In this document: positions 32,281-41,300 of the stretch, one piece after another | Position numbering within the stretch: position 1 is the first letter of the stretch | Layout of the letters: every line of letters begins with the position of its first letter | From: DATEZO01 sp035255485 | GTDB taxonomy: Bacteria > Pseudomonadota > Gammaproteobacteria > Burkholderiales > Burkholderiaceae_D | Direction: 5' to 3' | Length of the DNA: 43,865 nt | Assembly (NCBI GenBank): GCA_035255485.1 | Contig: DATEZO010000317.1 | Span: forward strand, 1 to 43,865 | Notes under the pieces: generated by a model | Told to the model about the DNA's origin: nothing | What the model saw: the letters and a program-made list of their open reading frames with translations, nothing else | Database searches by the model: none | Program-made: the position numbers and the translations under genes

Positions 32281-33027
32281 TTAACGTATGGTCAGTCCGC
32301 CGTCGACCCCGAGTATCTGGCCGGTGACATAGCTGGCCCAGTCGGAGGCAAGGAACACGAAAGCCGGCGCTACCTCGTCGGCTTCGGCCCAGCGCCCGAG
32401 CGGGATACGGGCAAGATAATTGTCCTTGAAACGATCGTCGGTGCGGATGACTTCGGTCATCGGCGTCGCCGCTCCGGGGGCAATGGCATTGACGGTGATG
32501 TTGTGCCTGCCGAGCTCCTTGGCCGCGGATTTGGTCATGCCGGCGATGGCAGCCTTGGCGGCGCTATAGTTGATCTGCCCGATGGTGCCGAGCAGGCCGG
32601 CAGTCGAGGTGACGTTGATGATGCGGCCGTACTTGCGCTCGATCATGCCGTTCACCACTGCCTGCAGGCAGTGGAAGCTGCCGTTCATGTGCACGTTCAG
32701 TACCGATTGCCATTGCTCCTCGGTCATCTTGTGCAGCATCGCGGGGCGGGTGATGCCGGCATTGTTGACCAGAATGTCGACGCGACCGAAACGGGCGCTG
32801 ACTTGTTCGGTCATGGTGTTGACCTGGGCACGGTCGGCGACGTTGCAGGCGAAGCCTTGCGCGCTGCCGCCCGCTTCGCGGATGGCTGCAGCCGTCTGTT
32901 CGGCGGCGTCGATATTCATGTCGATCACGGCGACCTGGGCGCCCTGCTGCGCGTAAGCGGCAGCAACGGAAGCACCGATGCCCTGGCCAGCGCCGGTGAT
33001 GATCGCGACTTTATCCTTCAGCAGCAT
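32281..33027 (-). CDS. Short-chain dehydrogenase/reductase (FabG-like)
   Basis: 248 residues. NAD(P) motif TGAGQGIG at 12-19, NNAGIT near 88, catalytic Ser in VTSTAGLLG and Tyr-x3-Lys in YSAAKAA near 153, and the C-terminal GQILGVDGGLTIR. The Asp in VIDMN after the second strand favours NAD over NADP. Most similar in kind to 3-hydroxyacyl-CoA or 3-oxoacyl-ACP dehydrogenases, so it may oxidise a beta-hydroxyacyl-CoA in beta-oxidation-like steps. 28 bases separate it from gcdH. Confidence 0.75.
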   Translation of the reverse strand: MLLKDKVAIITGAGQGIGASVAAAYAQQGAQVAVIDMNIDAAEQTAAAIREAGGSAQGFACNVADRAQVNTMTEQVSARFGRVDILVNNAGITRPAMLHKMTEEQWQSVLNVHMNGSFHCLQAVVNGMIERKYGRIINVTSTAGLLGTIGQINYSAAKAAIAGMTKSAAKELGRHNITVNAIAPGAATPMTEVIRTDDRFKDNYLARIPLGRWAEADEVAPAFVFLASDWASYVTGQILGVDGGLTIR

Positions 33028-33098
33028 GATTCTCTTTCTTGGCGGATTGAGCCTGGCGGCGACCTGCGCGTTGTGCGAGGCCGACGCCGGCGGAAAAT

Positions 33099-33608
33099 TT
33101 ACTTGATGATCGAAAAGCGCCGGGTGCAGGTTGCATCACCGGCGGGCAGGGCGCTCTCGGTAACCACACGCACATTCGGCGAAATGGTCCGTATCGTGGT
33201 CTGGAACCAGTGGTCGCAGCCGGCCTGGCACTGATTGGGTGCGCCGGTGTCACGGAACGAATCCATCCACGGGCAGGCGGTATGCACCAGCACGCTGGCA
33301 TCGTCTTCCAGCGCCATGTGGGCGGTTTCACCCATCACGTGGCTGGCGCGCATCATGGTGAAAGCGAGTTTTTCCAGATCCTCGGGCTTGCCGCCGCGCT
33401 CCAGATACATCTGGCCGGTGCCGATGCCTACCAGTTCCCAGAAGCGCATCAGTACGTCGTTTGCATCCTGCGCGCTGAGCTTGTCCTCGGCGGCACGTCG
33501 CCAGCAGTGAAAAAAGTCATGGTTGATGCGGAGCATGGATTCCCAGTCACGCTCCTTGCGGGCAAGCTGCTTTTCCAGTTCTGCTGGGGTACGGGTAGCG
33601 GCGTTCAT
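33099..33608 (-). CDS. Cysteine-rich protein of unknown function, possibly L-2-amino-thiazoline-4-carboxylate-hydrolase-like
   Basis: 169 residues. A helical N-terminal half (LEKQLARKERDWESMLRINH, EDKLSAQDANDVLMRFWELVG) and a C-terminal half with HTACPWMDSF, NQCQAGCDHWF and ATCTRRFSI. The CPW...C..C layout reminds me of the ATC-hydrolase/V4R-like families, which hold metal or small ligands, but I cannot confirm it. Its ATG overlaps the stop of the preceding 50-residue gene (ATGA). It lies in the middle of the unknown operon and 71 bases before the SDR gene. Function unknown. Confidence 0.6.
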   Translation of the reverse strand: MNAATRTPAELEKQLARKERDWESMLRINHDFFHCWRRAAEDKLSAQDANDVLMRFWELVGIGTGQMYLERGGKPEDLEKLAFTMMRASHVMGETAHMALEDDASVLVHTACPWMDSFRDTGAPNQCQAGCDHWFQTTIRTISPNVRVVTESALPAGDATCTRRFSIIK

Positions 33609-33757
33609 TGGTAAACTCCTTCTTCATGGCGGTCTTGCACTGGCTCGTCGATGTCTGCATCCTGCAGCGACTGCAGGATGGCGCGCTCCATGCACGCGAG
33701 CTGCTCTTCGAGTTGTGCGACGGTTCTGGCTTCGATGCTCATTGCCTCATTCTTCAT
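33605..33757 (-). CDS. Small 50-residue helical protein, unknown function
   Basis: ATG at 33757 with AGGAGATC in front, TGA at 33605-33607. The product runs MKNEAMSIEARTVAQLEEQL, then CMERAILQSLQDADID. Leu/Ile/Val at heptad-like positions and many Glu suggest a single amphipathic or coiled-coil helix. The start overlaps the zinc-ribbon gene stop and its own stop overlaps the next start, so its reading frame is held by ATGA couplings on both sides. That, with the good ribosome site, is why I think it is real. Probably a small accessory subunit. Confidence 0.65.
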   Translation of the reverse strand: MKNEAMSIEARTVAQLEEQLACMERAILQSLQDADIDEPVQDRHEEGVYQ

Positions 33758-33963
33758 TGCTGATCTCCTGATGCTTGATTGCTGTGCGCCTGTTTGCGTG
33801 CTTCAAACTGCTCCAGTGCCTGGCGGATTTCAGCCAGGTTTTCGGCGCTGACTTCGGCACCGCACTCGTAGCAGGTATCGGTCATGCGGTCGAACCAGCG
33901 ACAACCGCATTGATCGCAGGCAAGTTCCGGTGCGCCGGCAGGATTCTGAAAAATCATCGACAT
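33754..33963 (-). CDS. Small zinc-ribbon protein
   Basis: 69 residues. CDQCGCRWFDRMTDTCYECG gives two CxxC knuckles eleven residues apart, a clear zinc- or iron-binding ribbon, followed by an acidic helix (SAENLAEIRQALEQFEARKQ). Such small ribbons often serve as electron carriers, adaptor subunits or chaperones in multi-subunit enzymes. The start overlaps the end of the 159-residue gene by ten bases, and the stop overlaps the 50-residue gene. No specific family recognised. Confidence 0.7.
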   Translation of the reverse strand: MSMIFQNPAGAPELACDQCGCRWFDRMTDTCYECGAEVSAENLAEIRQALEQFEARKQAHSNQASGDQQ

Positions 33964-34433
33964 GCTCCTAAAAACGCCAACCCAAGGGAATCGAGAAATT
34001 CCTCGTAGCCCGCATCCTGCAATTGGTATTTTGTCTTCATTACATAGAACATGATGTTGCCCTTGCGGATCAGGCGCTTCATGATCGACAGGGTATCGGC
34101 TTCCAGCGCTTCCTGCAGCGCTGCCAGGGCAGCATCATCCGCCACGAACAAGAGGTCTACGCTGGCTTGCTTGAATCCGGTGTAACTGCGCCGGCTCGCA
34201 TGCATGCCGGCCTCATGCCCATCGCCGATTTGCCAGACCAGCATTTCATTGCCGCTGTTCGCATGCTCAAGGCCGGCCACATGCTTGCCCGGCTGGATGC
34301 CGGAGCCCGTGCGCGGCACGATGCCGATTGCCGAACCGGGCGTCATTTCCGTAAACAGCTCGGCATGACGATCCAGCATTGCCTGCCAGTTTTCCGGATT
34401 GCCGAATTTTGATTCCACCATTGCCGGATCCAT
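33954..34433 (-). CDS. Unknown protein, paralogue B of a tandem pair
   Basis: 159 residues, no family recognised. Clearly related to the protein encoded just upstream (34433-34819): both have WQAMLDR near the start, a strand MLVW/TLLVW, VDLLFVADD versus VAVLLVVDD, then IRKGNIMFYVMKTKYQLQDAG versus IRAGRLHPYMLKTMDELESAG, and end with DSLGLAF versus DMGLTF. The predicted fold is mixed alpha/beta without signal peptide or membrane span. B has about 30 additional residues with GSAIGIVPRTGSGIQPG. Stop and start of neighbouring genes overlap. Confidence 0.65.
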   Translation of the reverse strand: MDPAMVESKFGNPENWQAMLDRHAELFTEMTPGSAIGIVPRTGSGIQPGKHVAGLEHANSGNEMLVWQIGDGHEAGMHASRRSYTGFKQASVDLLFVADDAALAALQEALEADTLSIMKRLIRKGNIMFYVMKTKYQLQDAGYEEFLDSLGLAFLGACR

Positions 34434-34819
34434 TAGTGTTTGGGAAATGTCAGTCCCATGTCTTCCACAAAGTCGGCCAGACCCGCCGATTCCAGTTCAT
34501 CCATGGTCTTTAGCATGTATGGATGCAGCCTGCCTGCGCGTATCAGTGCCGGGATCGTCGCCAGGCCGCGCGTGCGCAGTGCTTGCACCGCATCGTCGTC
34601 AACCACCAGCAGGACTGCCACGTCGCCTCCAGCCGCGCCCTGATAGGCGCGAAAATCCGCTTGCATGCCGCCCGGCGCTCCGCGCCAGACCAGCAATGTT
34701 CCCTGTCGCGATGCAAACTCGTTCCTGCGCAGCACGCTGATGCAGGCCGACGCGTTCGGCGTTTGCTCCCGGTCCAGCATGGCTTGCCATCCGGCGCGAT
34801 CAAGAAAATCATTTTCCAT
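34433..34819 (-). CDS. Unknown protein, paralogue A of a tandem pair (first gene of the operon)
   Basis: 128 residues, cytoplasmic, no recognised family. Homologous over most of its length to the following 159-residue product, so the pair arose by tandem duplication and probably forms a heterodimer. A shared core is LVVDDDAVQALRTRGLATIP and YMLKTMDELESAGLADFVED. No Shine-Dalgarno is obvious before the ATG at 34819. Transcription probably starts near 34860 from the TATAAT at 34867-34872 (minus strand). First in the operon, divergent from the MeaB-XdhC fusion. Confidence 0.65.
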   Translation of the reverse strand: MENDFLDRAGWQAMLDREQTPNASACISVLRRNEFASRQGTLLVWRGAPGGMQADFRAYQGAAGGDVAVLLVVDDDAVQALRTRGLATIPALIRAGRLHPYMLKTMDELESAGLADFVEDMGLTFPKH

Positions 34820-34866
34820 TCGGCGATTGCATTAAAAGCTCATAATGCCATGTCTAAATGAATTTG

Positions 34867-34907
34867 ATTATATAGTATCGCCTGTTTGAATAGTGCAAAA
34901 TAATGCA
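34867..34907 (-). promoter_or_regulatory. Promoter of the minus-strand operon with TGCA-N6-TGCA box
   Basis: TATAAT (minus strand, 34867-34872) is a perfect -10. TGCA-AAATAA-TGCA at 34894-34907 overlaps the expected -35 region, 21 bases upstream of the -10, like the box in front of iorA. A repressor or activator of BzdR/BoxR type could bind. Confidence 0.5.
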
Positions 34908-34955
34908 TAGTTAAATCCAGCAATATGCATTTTACCGCAATTAATAAAATAACAA

Positions 34956-34969
34956 TGCAGCATAGTGCA
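34956..34969 (+). promoter_or_regulatory. Second TGCA-N6-TGCA box, in front of the MeaB-XdhC gene
   Basis: TGCA-GCATAG-TGCA, directly followed by another TGCA at 34970-34973, and ending 22 bases before the ATG at 34992. A site so close to the start suits a repressor. Single TGCA tetramers also occur at 34926 and 34828. Confidence 0.5.
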
Positions 34970-34991
34970 TGCAACCGGAGGAATATTGTCT

Positions 34992-36818
34992 ATGGCTTTA
35001 TCTGTCGAAATCGATCTGCCCGCGTTGCTTGCCGGTTCCCGCCCGGTATTGGCGCGTGCCATCAGCCTGATTGAAAACGACCGGCCCGGCGCTGCCGAAT
35101 TATCGGCGAGTCTGATTGCGCATTGCGGCCGGGCACATGTAATCGGGATTACCGGTGCGCCCGGTGTCGGCAAATCGACCCTGATCAACGCCTTGCTCGG
35201 TGAACTGGTCGTGCGCGGCAAGCGTGTTGCCGTGCTGGCGGTCGATCCTTCCAGTCCGGTTACCGGCGGCGCCGTCCTCGGCGACCGGGTCCGCATGGAC
35301 CAGCACGGCGCCCACGATAGCGTATTCATCCGGTCGGTGTCGGCGCGCGGCCATTTGGGCGGCCTGTCGCGTACCGCGGGCAAGATCATCGATGTGTTCG
35401 ACGCTGCGGGCTTCGATGCCGTCATCGTCGAAACGGTCGGTGCCGGTCAGTCCGAAGTCGAGATCAGCCATTTCGCCGATACCAGGATCGTGATCTGTGC
35501 GCCGGGATTGGGCGACGATGTGCAGGCAATCAAGGCGGGCATTCTGGAAATCGCGGATATCCTGGTGGTCAGCAAGGCCGATCAGCCGCAAGCCAGGCGC
35601 ACCATGCGCGAACTGCAGTCCATGTTGCGCTTGCGCCATCCCGCCGATTGGCAAGTCGAGGTGCTGCAAACGACGGCAACCAGTGGCGAAGGCATTACCG
35701 TATTGGCTGACAAAATTGCACAGCATGCCGGCGCGGCGGGCACTGGACGGCGGCTGAAATCGGCGACCCCGGTGGTGCCGGCGGCTTCCGGCAGCGATAC
35801 GCGTGCCACCGATGACGACCTGATGCAGCAAATCAGTCACTGGCGCACTGCCGGCAAGGGCGTGGCGCTGGCGACCGTGGTGCGCACCTGGGGCTCTTCA
35901 CCGCGCCAGCAAGGCAGTCATCTGGCGGTCGAGGAGGGCGGAGCGTTTCTCGGCTCGGTCTCGGGCGGCTGCATCGAAGGCGCCGTGATTACCGAAGCGC
36001 AGGCCGTGATTGCCGATGGCCGGCCGCGGCTGCTGGAATTCGGTGTCACCGACGCCATGGCATGGGAAGTCGGCCTGTCCTGCGGCGGCCGGATTGAAGT
36101 CTACGTGGAGCGCATCGCGCCGGGCAGCTGGTTCGATCAGCTTCTTGCGGCGCGCGCCGCCAGGCGGCCGGTCGCCATGGTCACGCGGCTGGCGGACGGC
36201 GTCCAGGCGCTGGTATTCCAGGACGAGGCCGCGGGTGCTTTGGCGCTCACTGTGGCGCAGCTCGACGAAGTGCGCAAGATGGTGCGTGCTGACCGCAGCG
36301 GCGCGCTCGAATCCGGCGATGGCGCGCTGTTCGCACGTGCCTATGTCGCCGCGCCGCGCCTGATGATCATCGGCGCGGTGCATATCGCCCAGGCGCTGGC
36401 GCCGATGGCGGTCATGGCGGGATTCGACGTTACCGTGATCGATCCACGCCGCGCATTCGCGACGCCGGAGCGCCTGCCCGGCGTCTCCATCAGCACCGCA
36501 TGGCCGGACAAGGCGCTGGAACAGGCAGGGATCGATGCGCAAACTGCCGTCGTGACGTTGTCGCACGATCCCAAGCTGGACGATCCGGCGCTGGTTGCGG
36601 CGCTGCGCAGCAAGGCTTTCTATATCGGCGCGCTGGGCAGCACGCGCACCCATGCCAAGCGTGCCGAGCGGTTTGGAGAGCTGGGCCTGGGAGAATCGCT
36701 CAGTCGCATCCGGGCGCCGGTCGGTCTTGACTTGGGCGGGCGCGCACCGGCGGAAATCGCCGTGTCGATCTTGGCACAGATTATCCAGACGCGCTACAAG
36801 GGGCGGGATCAGTCATGA
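34992..36818 (+). CDS. MeaB/ArgK-type GTPase fused to XdhC-type molybdenum-enzyme maturation factor
   Basis: 608 residues in one uninterrupted frame; ATG at 34992 with GGAGGA upstream. Residues about 1-255 are a MeaB-like G3E-type GTPase: Walker A GAPGVGKS at 55-62, DPSSPVTGGAVLGDRVRM near 85-100, ETVGAGQSEVEISHF near 145 and SKAD near 193 for guanine; the usual C-terminal dimerisation arm looks shortened. Residues about 275-608 are a full XdhC/CoxI protein: RTWGSSPRQQGSHLAV, GSVSGGCIEGAV, GLSCGGRIEVYVE and a C-terminal Rossmann part PRLMIIGAVHIAQAL. MeaB loads and protects B12-dependent acyl-CoA mutases; XdhC inserts sulfurated Mo-cofactor into xanthine-dehydrogenase-type hydroxylases. Neither client enzyme is in the window. 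Its stop abuts the convergent NnrS stop. Confidence 0.85.
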   Translation: MALSVEIDLPALLAGSRPVLARAISLIENDRPGAAELSASLIAHCGRAHVIGITGAPGVGKSTLINALLGELVVRGKRVAVLAVDPSSPVTGGAVLGDRVRMDQHGAHDSVFIRSVSARGHLGGLSRTAGKIIDVFDAAGFDAVIVETVGAGQSEVEISHFADTRIVICAPGLGDDVQAIKAGILEIADILVVSKADQPQARRTMRELQSMLRLRHPADWQVEVLQTTATSGEGITVLADKIAQHAGAAGTGRRLKSATPVVPAASGSDTRATDDDLMQQISHWRTAGKGVALATVVRTWGSSPRQQGSHLAVEEGGAFLGSVSGGCIEGAVITEAQAVIADGRPRLLEFGVTDAMAWEVGLSCGGRIEVYVERIAPGSWFDQLLAARAARRPVAMVTRLADGVQALVFQDEAAGALALTVAQLDEVRKMVRADRSGALESGDGALFARAYVAAPRLMIIGAVHIAQALAPMAVMAGFDVTVIDPRRAFATPERLPGVSISTAWPDKALEQAGIDAQTAVVTLSHDPKLDDPALVAALRSKAFYIGALGSTRTHAKRAERFGELGLGESLSRIRAPVGLDLGGRAPAEIAVSILAQIIQTRYKGRDQS

Positions 36819-37991
36819 TCCTTTGCGAGCCATGCTCGGCCGTACCAGCATCGGTCCGAACAATATCAGATAGGCTGTAAACGGCGCGACCCACAGTACG
36901 GCGGATGCCGCGACAGGCATGCGCCCAAGGTCGAACAGCGTAGCCGATACCCGCAGCATGGCCGCGATGAACATCAGCCAGAAAGACGCCACGATGACTG
37001 GCGAAAGCGCCAGGGGGCGGCCGGTATGGCGCAACGCGACACGGGTCATCAGGCCCATCATCATCATGCCGAGTGCGCCGACGGTGAAGGCATGCAGCCA
37101 GGCCGCTTCCGGCACGACGGCGGTGAATTGGGCGGCAGCCTTCAAGCCGAGCGCGATCACCAGCCAGGCATAGCCCAGGTGCATGGCCAGCACCAGCGGC
37201 ACATCCATGACCAGCCAGCCGCGCCAGCGCACCAGCCGCAACGCATGCGTCATGCAGGCGGCCGCGGCAGCAAGACCGACCCAGGACGCTGGCAGCGCGG
37301 CCAGGTCGATGGCGGCCAGCAGCGCGATCGATGCCGCCGCCAGCGCGTCGAGCGTGAAGCTGGGCGAAATGGCAATGCCATATTTCTTTTCGCGCAATGC
37401 ATTGCTGGTAAAGATCGGCGTCAGTACGCCGCCTTTCAGTACGTACAGCAGCATGATGCTGTAAATCGCAAGGTGCAGCCCGAATGCGCGGCTGCCCAGA
37501 TGGAATGCGATATTGGCGGCGCACAAGCCGGCCAGCACCGGCAGCAGGAGCAGGTAGAGCTTGTTTGCCGCACGCAGCAATTGTGGTGCGACCATCGCTG
37601 CGACCGTCGGGAACAGCGCGCAATCGCATGCCGCTACCAATGCCGCAGGCAGCCATGGCGCAAGCCACACAGCCAGGCGGCCGGCCAGCCATAACGCGGC
37701 CAGCAGCGCCAGCCGGCCGCCCTTGATTTCCTCGGTGCCGGCCCAGCTTGGCAGCGCGGTAAGCACGATGCCGGTAATGATGGCGGCGGCGAATCCGAAC
37801 ACGATTTCATGACCGTGCCAGAACTTGAGCGGCATGTCGGATAGCATGGATGGCCGCAGATCAATATAGGCGCCCAGCCATGCCAGCATGAACAGCGCGC
37901 CATAGGCTGTGCCGAGCAAATAGAACGGACGGAAGGCGCTGCGCCAGAGCGGCGCGGAAAACAGACCGGAAGAGGAAGATAACAATGCCAT
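36813..37991 (-). CDS. NnrS-family heme- and copper-containing membrane protein
   Basis: About 392 residues if it starts at the ATG at 37991 (MALLSSSSGLFSAPLWRSAFRPF), which gives the usual NnrS N-terminus; in-frame starts at 38057 and 38132 add 22 or 47 residues with no hydrophobic pattern, and no candidate has a clear ribosome site. Conserved FWHGHEIVFGFAAAIITGIVLTALPSW near residue 58-84 and HLGYAW, about twelve membrane spans. NnrS proteins relieve nitric oxide stress in denitrifiers. Convergent with the MeaB-XdhC gene: the two stop codons share TCATGA. Confidence 0.82.
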   Translation of the reverse strand: MALLSSSSGLFSAPLWRSAFRPFYLLGTAYGALFMLAWLGAYIDLRPSMLSDMPLKFWHGHEIVFGFAAAIITGIVLTALPSWAGTEEIKGGRLALLAALWLAGRLAVWLAPWLPAALVAACDCALFPTVAAMVAPQLLRAANKLYLLLLPVLAGLCAANIAFHLGSRAFGLHLAIYSIMLLYVLKGGVLTPIFTSNALREKKYGIAISPSFTLDALAAASIALLAAIDLAALPASWVGLAAAAACMTHALRLVRWRGWLVMDVPLVLAMHLGYAWLVIALGLKAAAQFTAVVPEAAWLHAFTVGALGMMMMGLMTRVALRHTGRPLALSPVIVASFWLMFIAAMLRVSATLFDLGRMPVAASAVLWVAPFTAYLILFGPMLVRPSMARKGS

Positions 37992-38323
37992 TGCGATGTT
38001 GTTGAGTGCGGCGCATCTCGCTGCGCCTCGCGCTTGTCGCGGTACGACAGGGATCATGGTAATGCGATTTGGCGTGGCAGCGCGCGATTTTCGGTGGAAA
38101 GGGAATACGCCGATTATCCGGGATAGCGGCAATCATTGCGTCGCCCGGAACAGTGCGGCACTCCATCCGGACACTGCGAAACCGGATGGTTACAGCAAAT
38201 TTGACGCTCCGAAGACTTGGGTGCCAAATTTCTCCATTTTTATACTCGGTGCCGTATTTTTAAATTACCGCGAAATCATTGCGTGTATCGAGTATTTTTT
38301 ATCTATACTCCCATATTTTACCC
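37992..38323. other. Intergenic region between nnrS and the second fused ior gene
   Basis: About 330 bases without a supported gene. The right end is AT-rich; GAGTAT at 38290-38295 can pair with ATACTC at 38305-38310 just past the ior stop, a possible weak terminator. No FNR-like box was found for the NnrS gene. Confidence 0.4.
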
Positions 38324-41300
38324 TCATGCGGCGTTGACCGCGAGCGGTGCCGGCGTGCCCCAGGCAGCCAGCAGTTCCGCTTCGCGCTGCCGGGCCGCTT
38401 CCATGCTGCGCAGCTTGATCGGACCATAGCCGCGGATGCTTTCCGGTAGTCGCGCGATCTCGGTTGCGTATTCCAGGTTGTCGGGCCGCAGGGTCGCCAG
38501 CAGCGTGTCAACGGTGGCCTCGTATTGCGCAATCAAGGCGCGTTCCTGGCGGCGTTCCGCACTATAGCCAAACGGGTCCAATGGCGTGCCGCGCAATATC
38601 TTGAGCGGCGCCAGCAGGCGGAATGCGTGCATGATCCACGCACCGTAGCGGCGTTTGGTCGGCTCGCCGCTGACCGGATCTGGCCGCCGCAGGAACGGCA
38701 GCGCCAGATGGAAGCGCAGCCGGAAATGGCCGTCGAATGCGGCACGCAGCGCCTGCTTGAATTGCGGGTCGGTGTAGAGTCGCGCCACTTCGTACTCGTC
38801 CTTGCAGGCGAGCAGCTTGAAATAGTTGCGCGCCACCGCATCGGTCAGGGTCGCATGATGCGGTGCAAGCGCGGTTTCGGCGCGGCGCACGCGTTCGACC
38901 AGATCGGTGTAACGGCGGGCGTAAGCCTGATCCTGGTAGCTGACCAGGTAGTTCCTGCGACGTGCGATGACTTCATCCAGGGTGCGTGACGGCATGCGGG
39001 ATGGAATCACCGTTTCGGCCGCGCGTGCGATGCGCTCGGTGCCTTCCGGATCGAAGGCGGCGCGCCGGCCCCAGAGAAATGCCTTGCTGTTTTCCTCGAC
39101 CGCGACGCCGTTCAATGCGATCGCCTGCATCAGCGCCGCCGAGGACACCGGCACCTGGCCTTTTTGCCAGGCATAGCCGAGCATGAACATGTTGGCCATG
39201 ATGGAATGCCCCATCAGTAATGTGGCCAGGCGCGTGACATCGACAAAATCCACCATGTCTGCGCCGACCGCATCACGGATCTGGTTTTGCATCGCGGCAA
39301 ACGGCAGGGCATAGTCGGGATTGCGCAGAAAATCGCCGGTGATCGACTGGCCGGTGTTGATGATGGTGCTGGTGCGGCCGCTGTGCATTTTAGCCAGCGC
39401 ATCGTCGCCGACAGCGACCACAATATCGCAGCCAAGCACGCTGTTGGCGTCGCCGGTCGCGATACGCGCCGCGTGCAGCTTGTCCTGATGATCGGCCAGG
39501 CGCACATGCGATAGCACCGCGCCGCCTTTTTGCGCCAGGCCCGTCATATCCAGCACCAACGCGCCCCGGCCTTCGATGTGGGCCGCCATGCCGATCAGTG
39601 CACCGATGGTGACCACGCCGGTGCCGCCGATGCCGGCGATCAGGATGTTGTAAGGCGTCGCCAGATCCGGCAACACCGGTTCGGGAATGCCGTCGAAATC
39701 CGCGCTGCTCGCCGCCGCCGCCTTGCCTTTGCGCAGGGTACCGCCTTCGACCGTGACGATGCTGGGGCAGAAACCTGCGACGCAGGAATAATCCTTGTTG
39801 CAACTGGATTGGTCGATCATGCGCTTGCGGCCGAATTCGGTTTCCACCGGCGTCACCGACAGGCAGTTGGATTTTGCGCTGCAGTCGCCGCAGCCTTCGC
39901 ACACCAGTTCGTTGATGAAGATGCGCTGCGCCGGGTCGGGATACGTGCCGCGCTTCCTGCGGCGGCGCTTTTCGGCGGCGCAGGTCTGGTCGTAGACCAG
40001 CACCGATACGCCCTTGAACTCGCGCAGTTCGCGTTGTACCGCCTCCAGGTCTTCGCGCGGGCGAATATTCACGCCCGGCGCGAACAGCGCATCCTTTGGA
40101 TATTTGGCCGGATCGTCAGCCAGCACGACGATGCGGCGCACGCCTTCCGCCTCGAGCTGGCGCGTGATCTGCGGCACATTCAACGGGCCGTCCACCGGCT
40201 GGCCGCCGGTCATTGCCACTGCATCGTTGTACAGGAGCTTGTAGGTAATGTTGACATTGGCCGCAGCCACGGCGGCGCGAATCGCGAGCAGGCCGGAATG
40301 ATGGTAGGTGCCGTCGCCCATGTTGGCAAATATGTGCTGCGTGCCGGAATGCCCGGCCACGCCGAGCCAGCTTGCGCCTTCGCCGCCCATGTGGCTGATG
40401 GTCAGCGTGTTGCGCCCCATCCAGACTGCCATCAGATGGCAGCCGACGCCGCCCAGTGCGCTTGAGCCTTCCGGCACCTGCGTCGAGGTATTGTGTGGGC
40501 AACCGGAGCAGAAGTAAGGTGTGCGCTGTCCGGTGCCACGCGGCATGGCAAGCGCCGCTTCCTTGGCATCCAGCCAGGCCAGGTGTGCACGGATCCGGTC
40601 CGAGGCATGAAAGCGCGCAATCCGTACAGCGATGGCGCGCGCCACGATGGCGGGCGTCAGCTCGCCGGTGGGCGGCAGCAGCCAGCGGTGCGGCGGTGCC
40701 GGCCATTCGCCGGTCTCGTCGAACTTGCCAACCACGCGCGGGCGCACATCTTCACGCCAGTTATACAATTGTTCCTTCAACTGGTATTCGATGATCTGGC
40801 GTTTTTCTTCCACCACCAGGATTTCTTCCAGCCCTTCGGCGAAATGACGCACGCCGTCGGCTTCCAGCGGCCATGGCATGCCGACCTTGTACAGGCGCAG
40901 GCCGATTTCGTCTGCCAGCCGGGCGTCGATGCCGAGATCGTCCAGCGCCTGGCGCACATCGAGATACGCCTTGCCGCAGGCGATGATGCCGAAACGCGGC
41001 TGGCGCGAATCGAATACCAGGTAATTGAGCCGATTGGCGCGGATATAGGCAAGCGCCGCATAAATCTTGAATTCCTGCACCCGCCGCTCCTGCGTCAGTT
41101 GCGGATCGGGCCAGCGCAGGTGCATGCCGTCGGGGGGCAGCGTGAAATCCTCGGGCAGGCGGATCTGCACGCGCTGCGCATCCAGTTCGACAGTGCCGGA
41201 ACTTTCGATCGAGTCCGAGGTGGTTTTCAGCGCCACCCACAAGCCGCAATAGCGCGACAGCGCCCAGCCGTGCAGCCCGAAATCGAGATATTCCTGCAAT

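Noticed and set aside
11736..38313. GGGAGTATA-like string near 11736, 25061 and 38305
   Set aside because: Short, in both orientations and at unlike positions relative to genes; probably chance.
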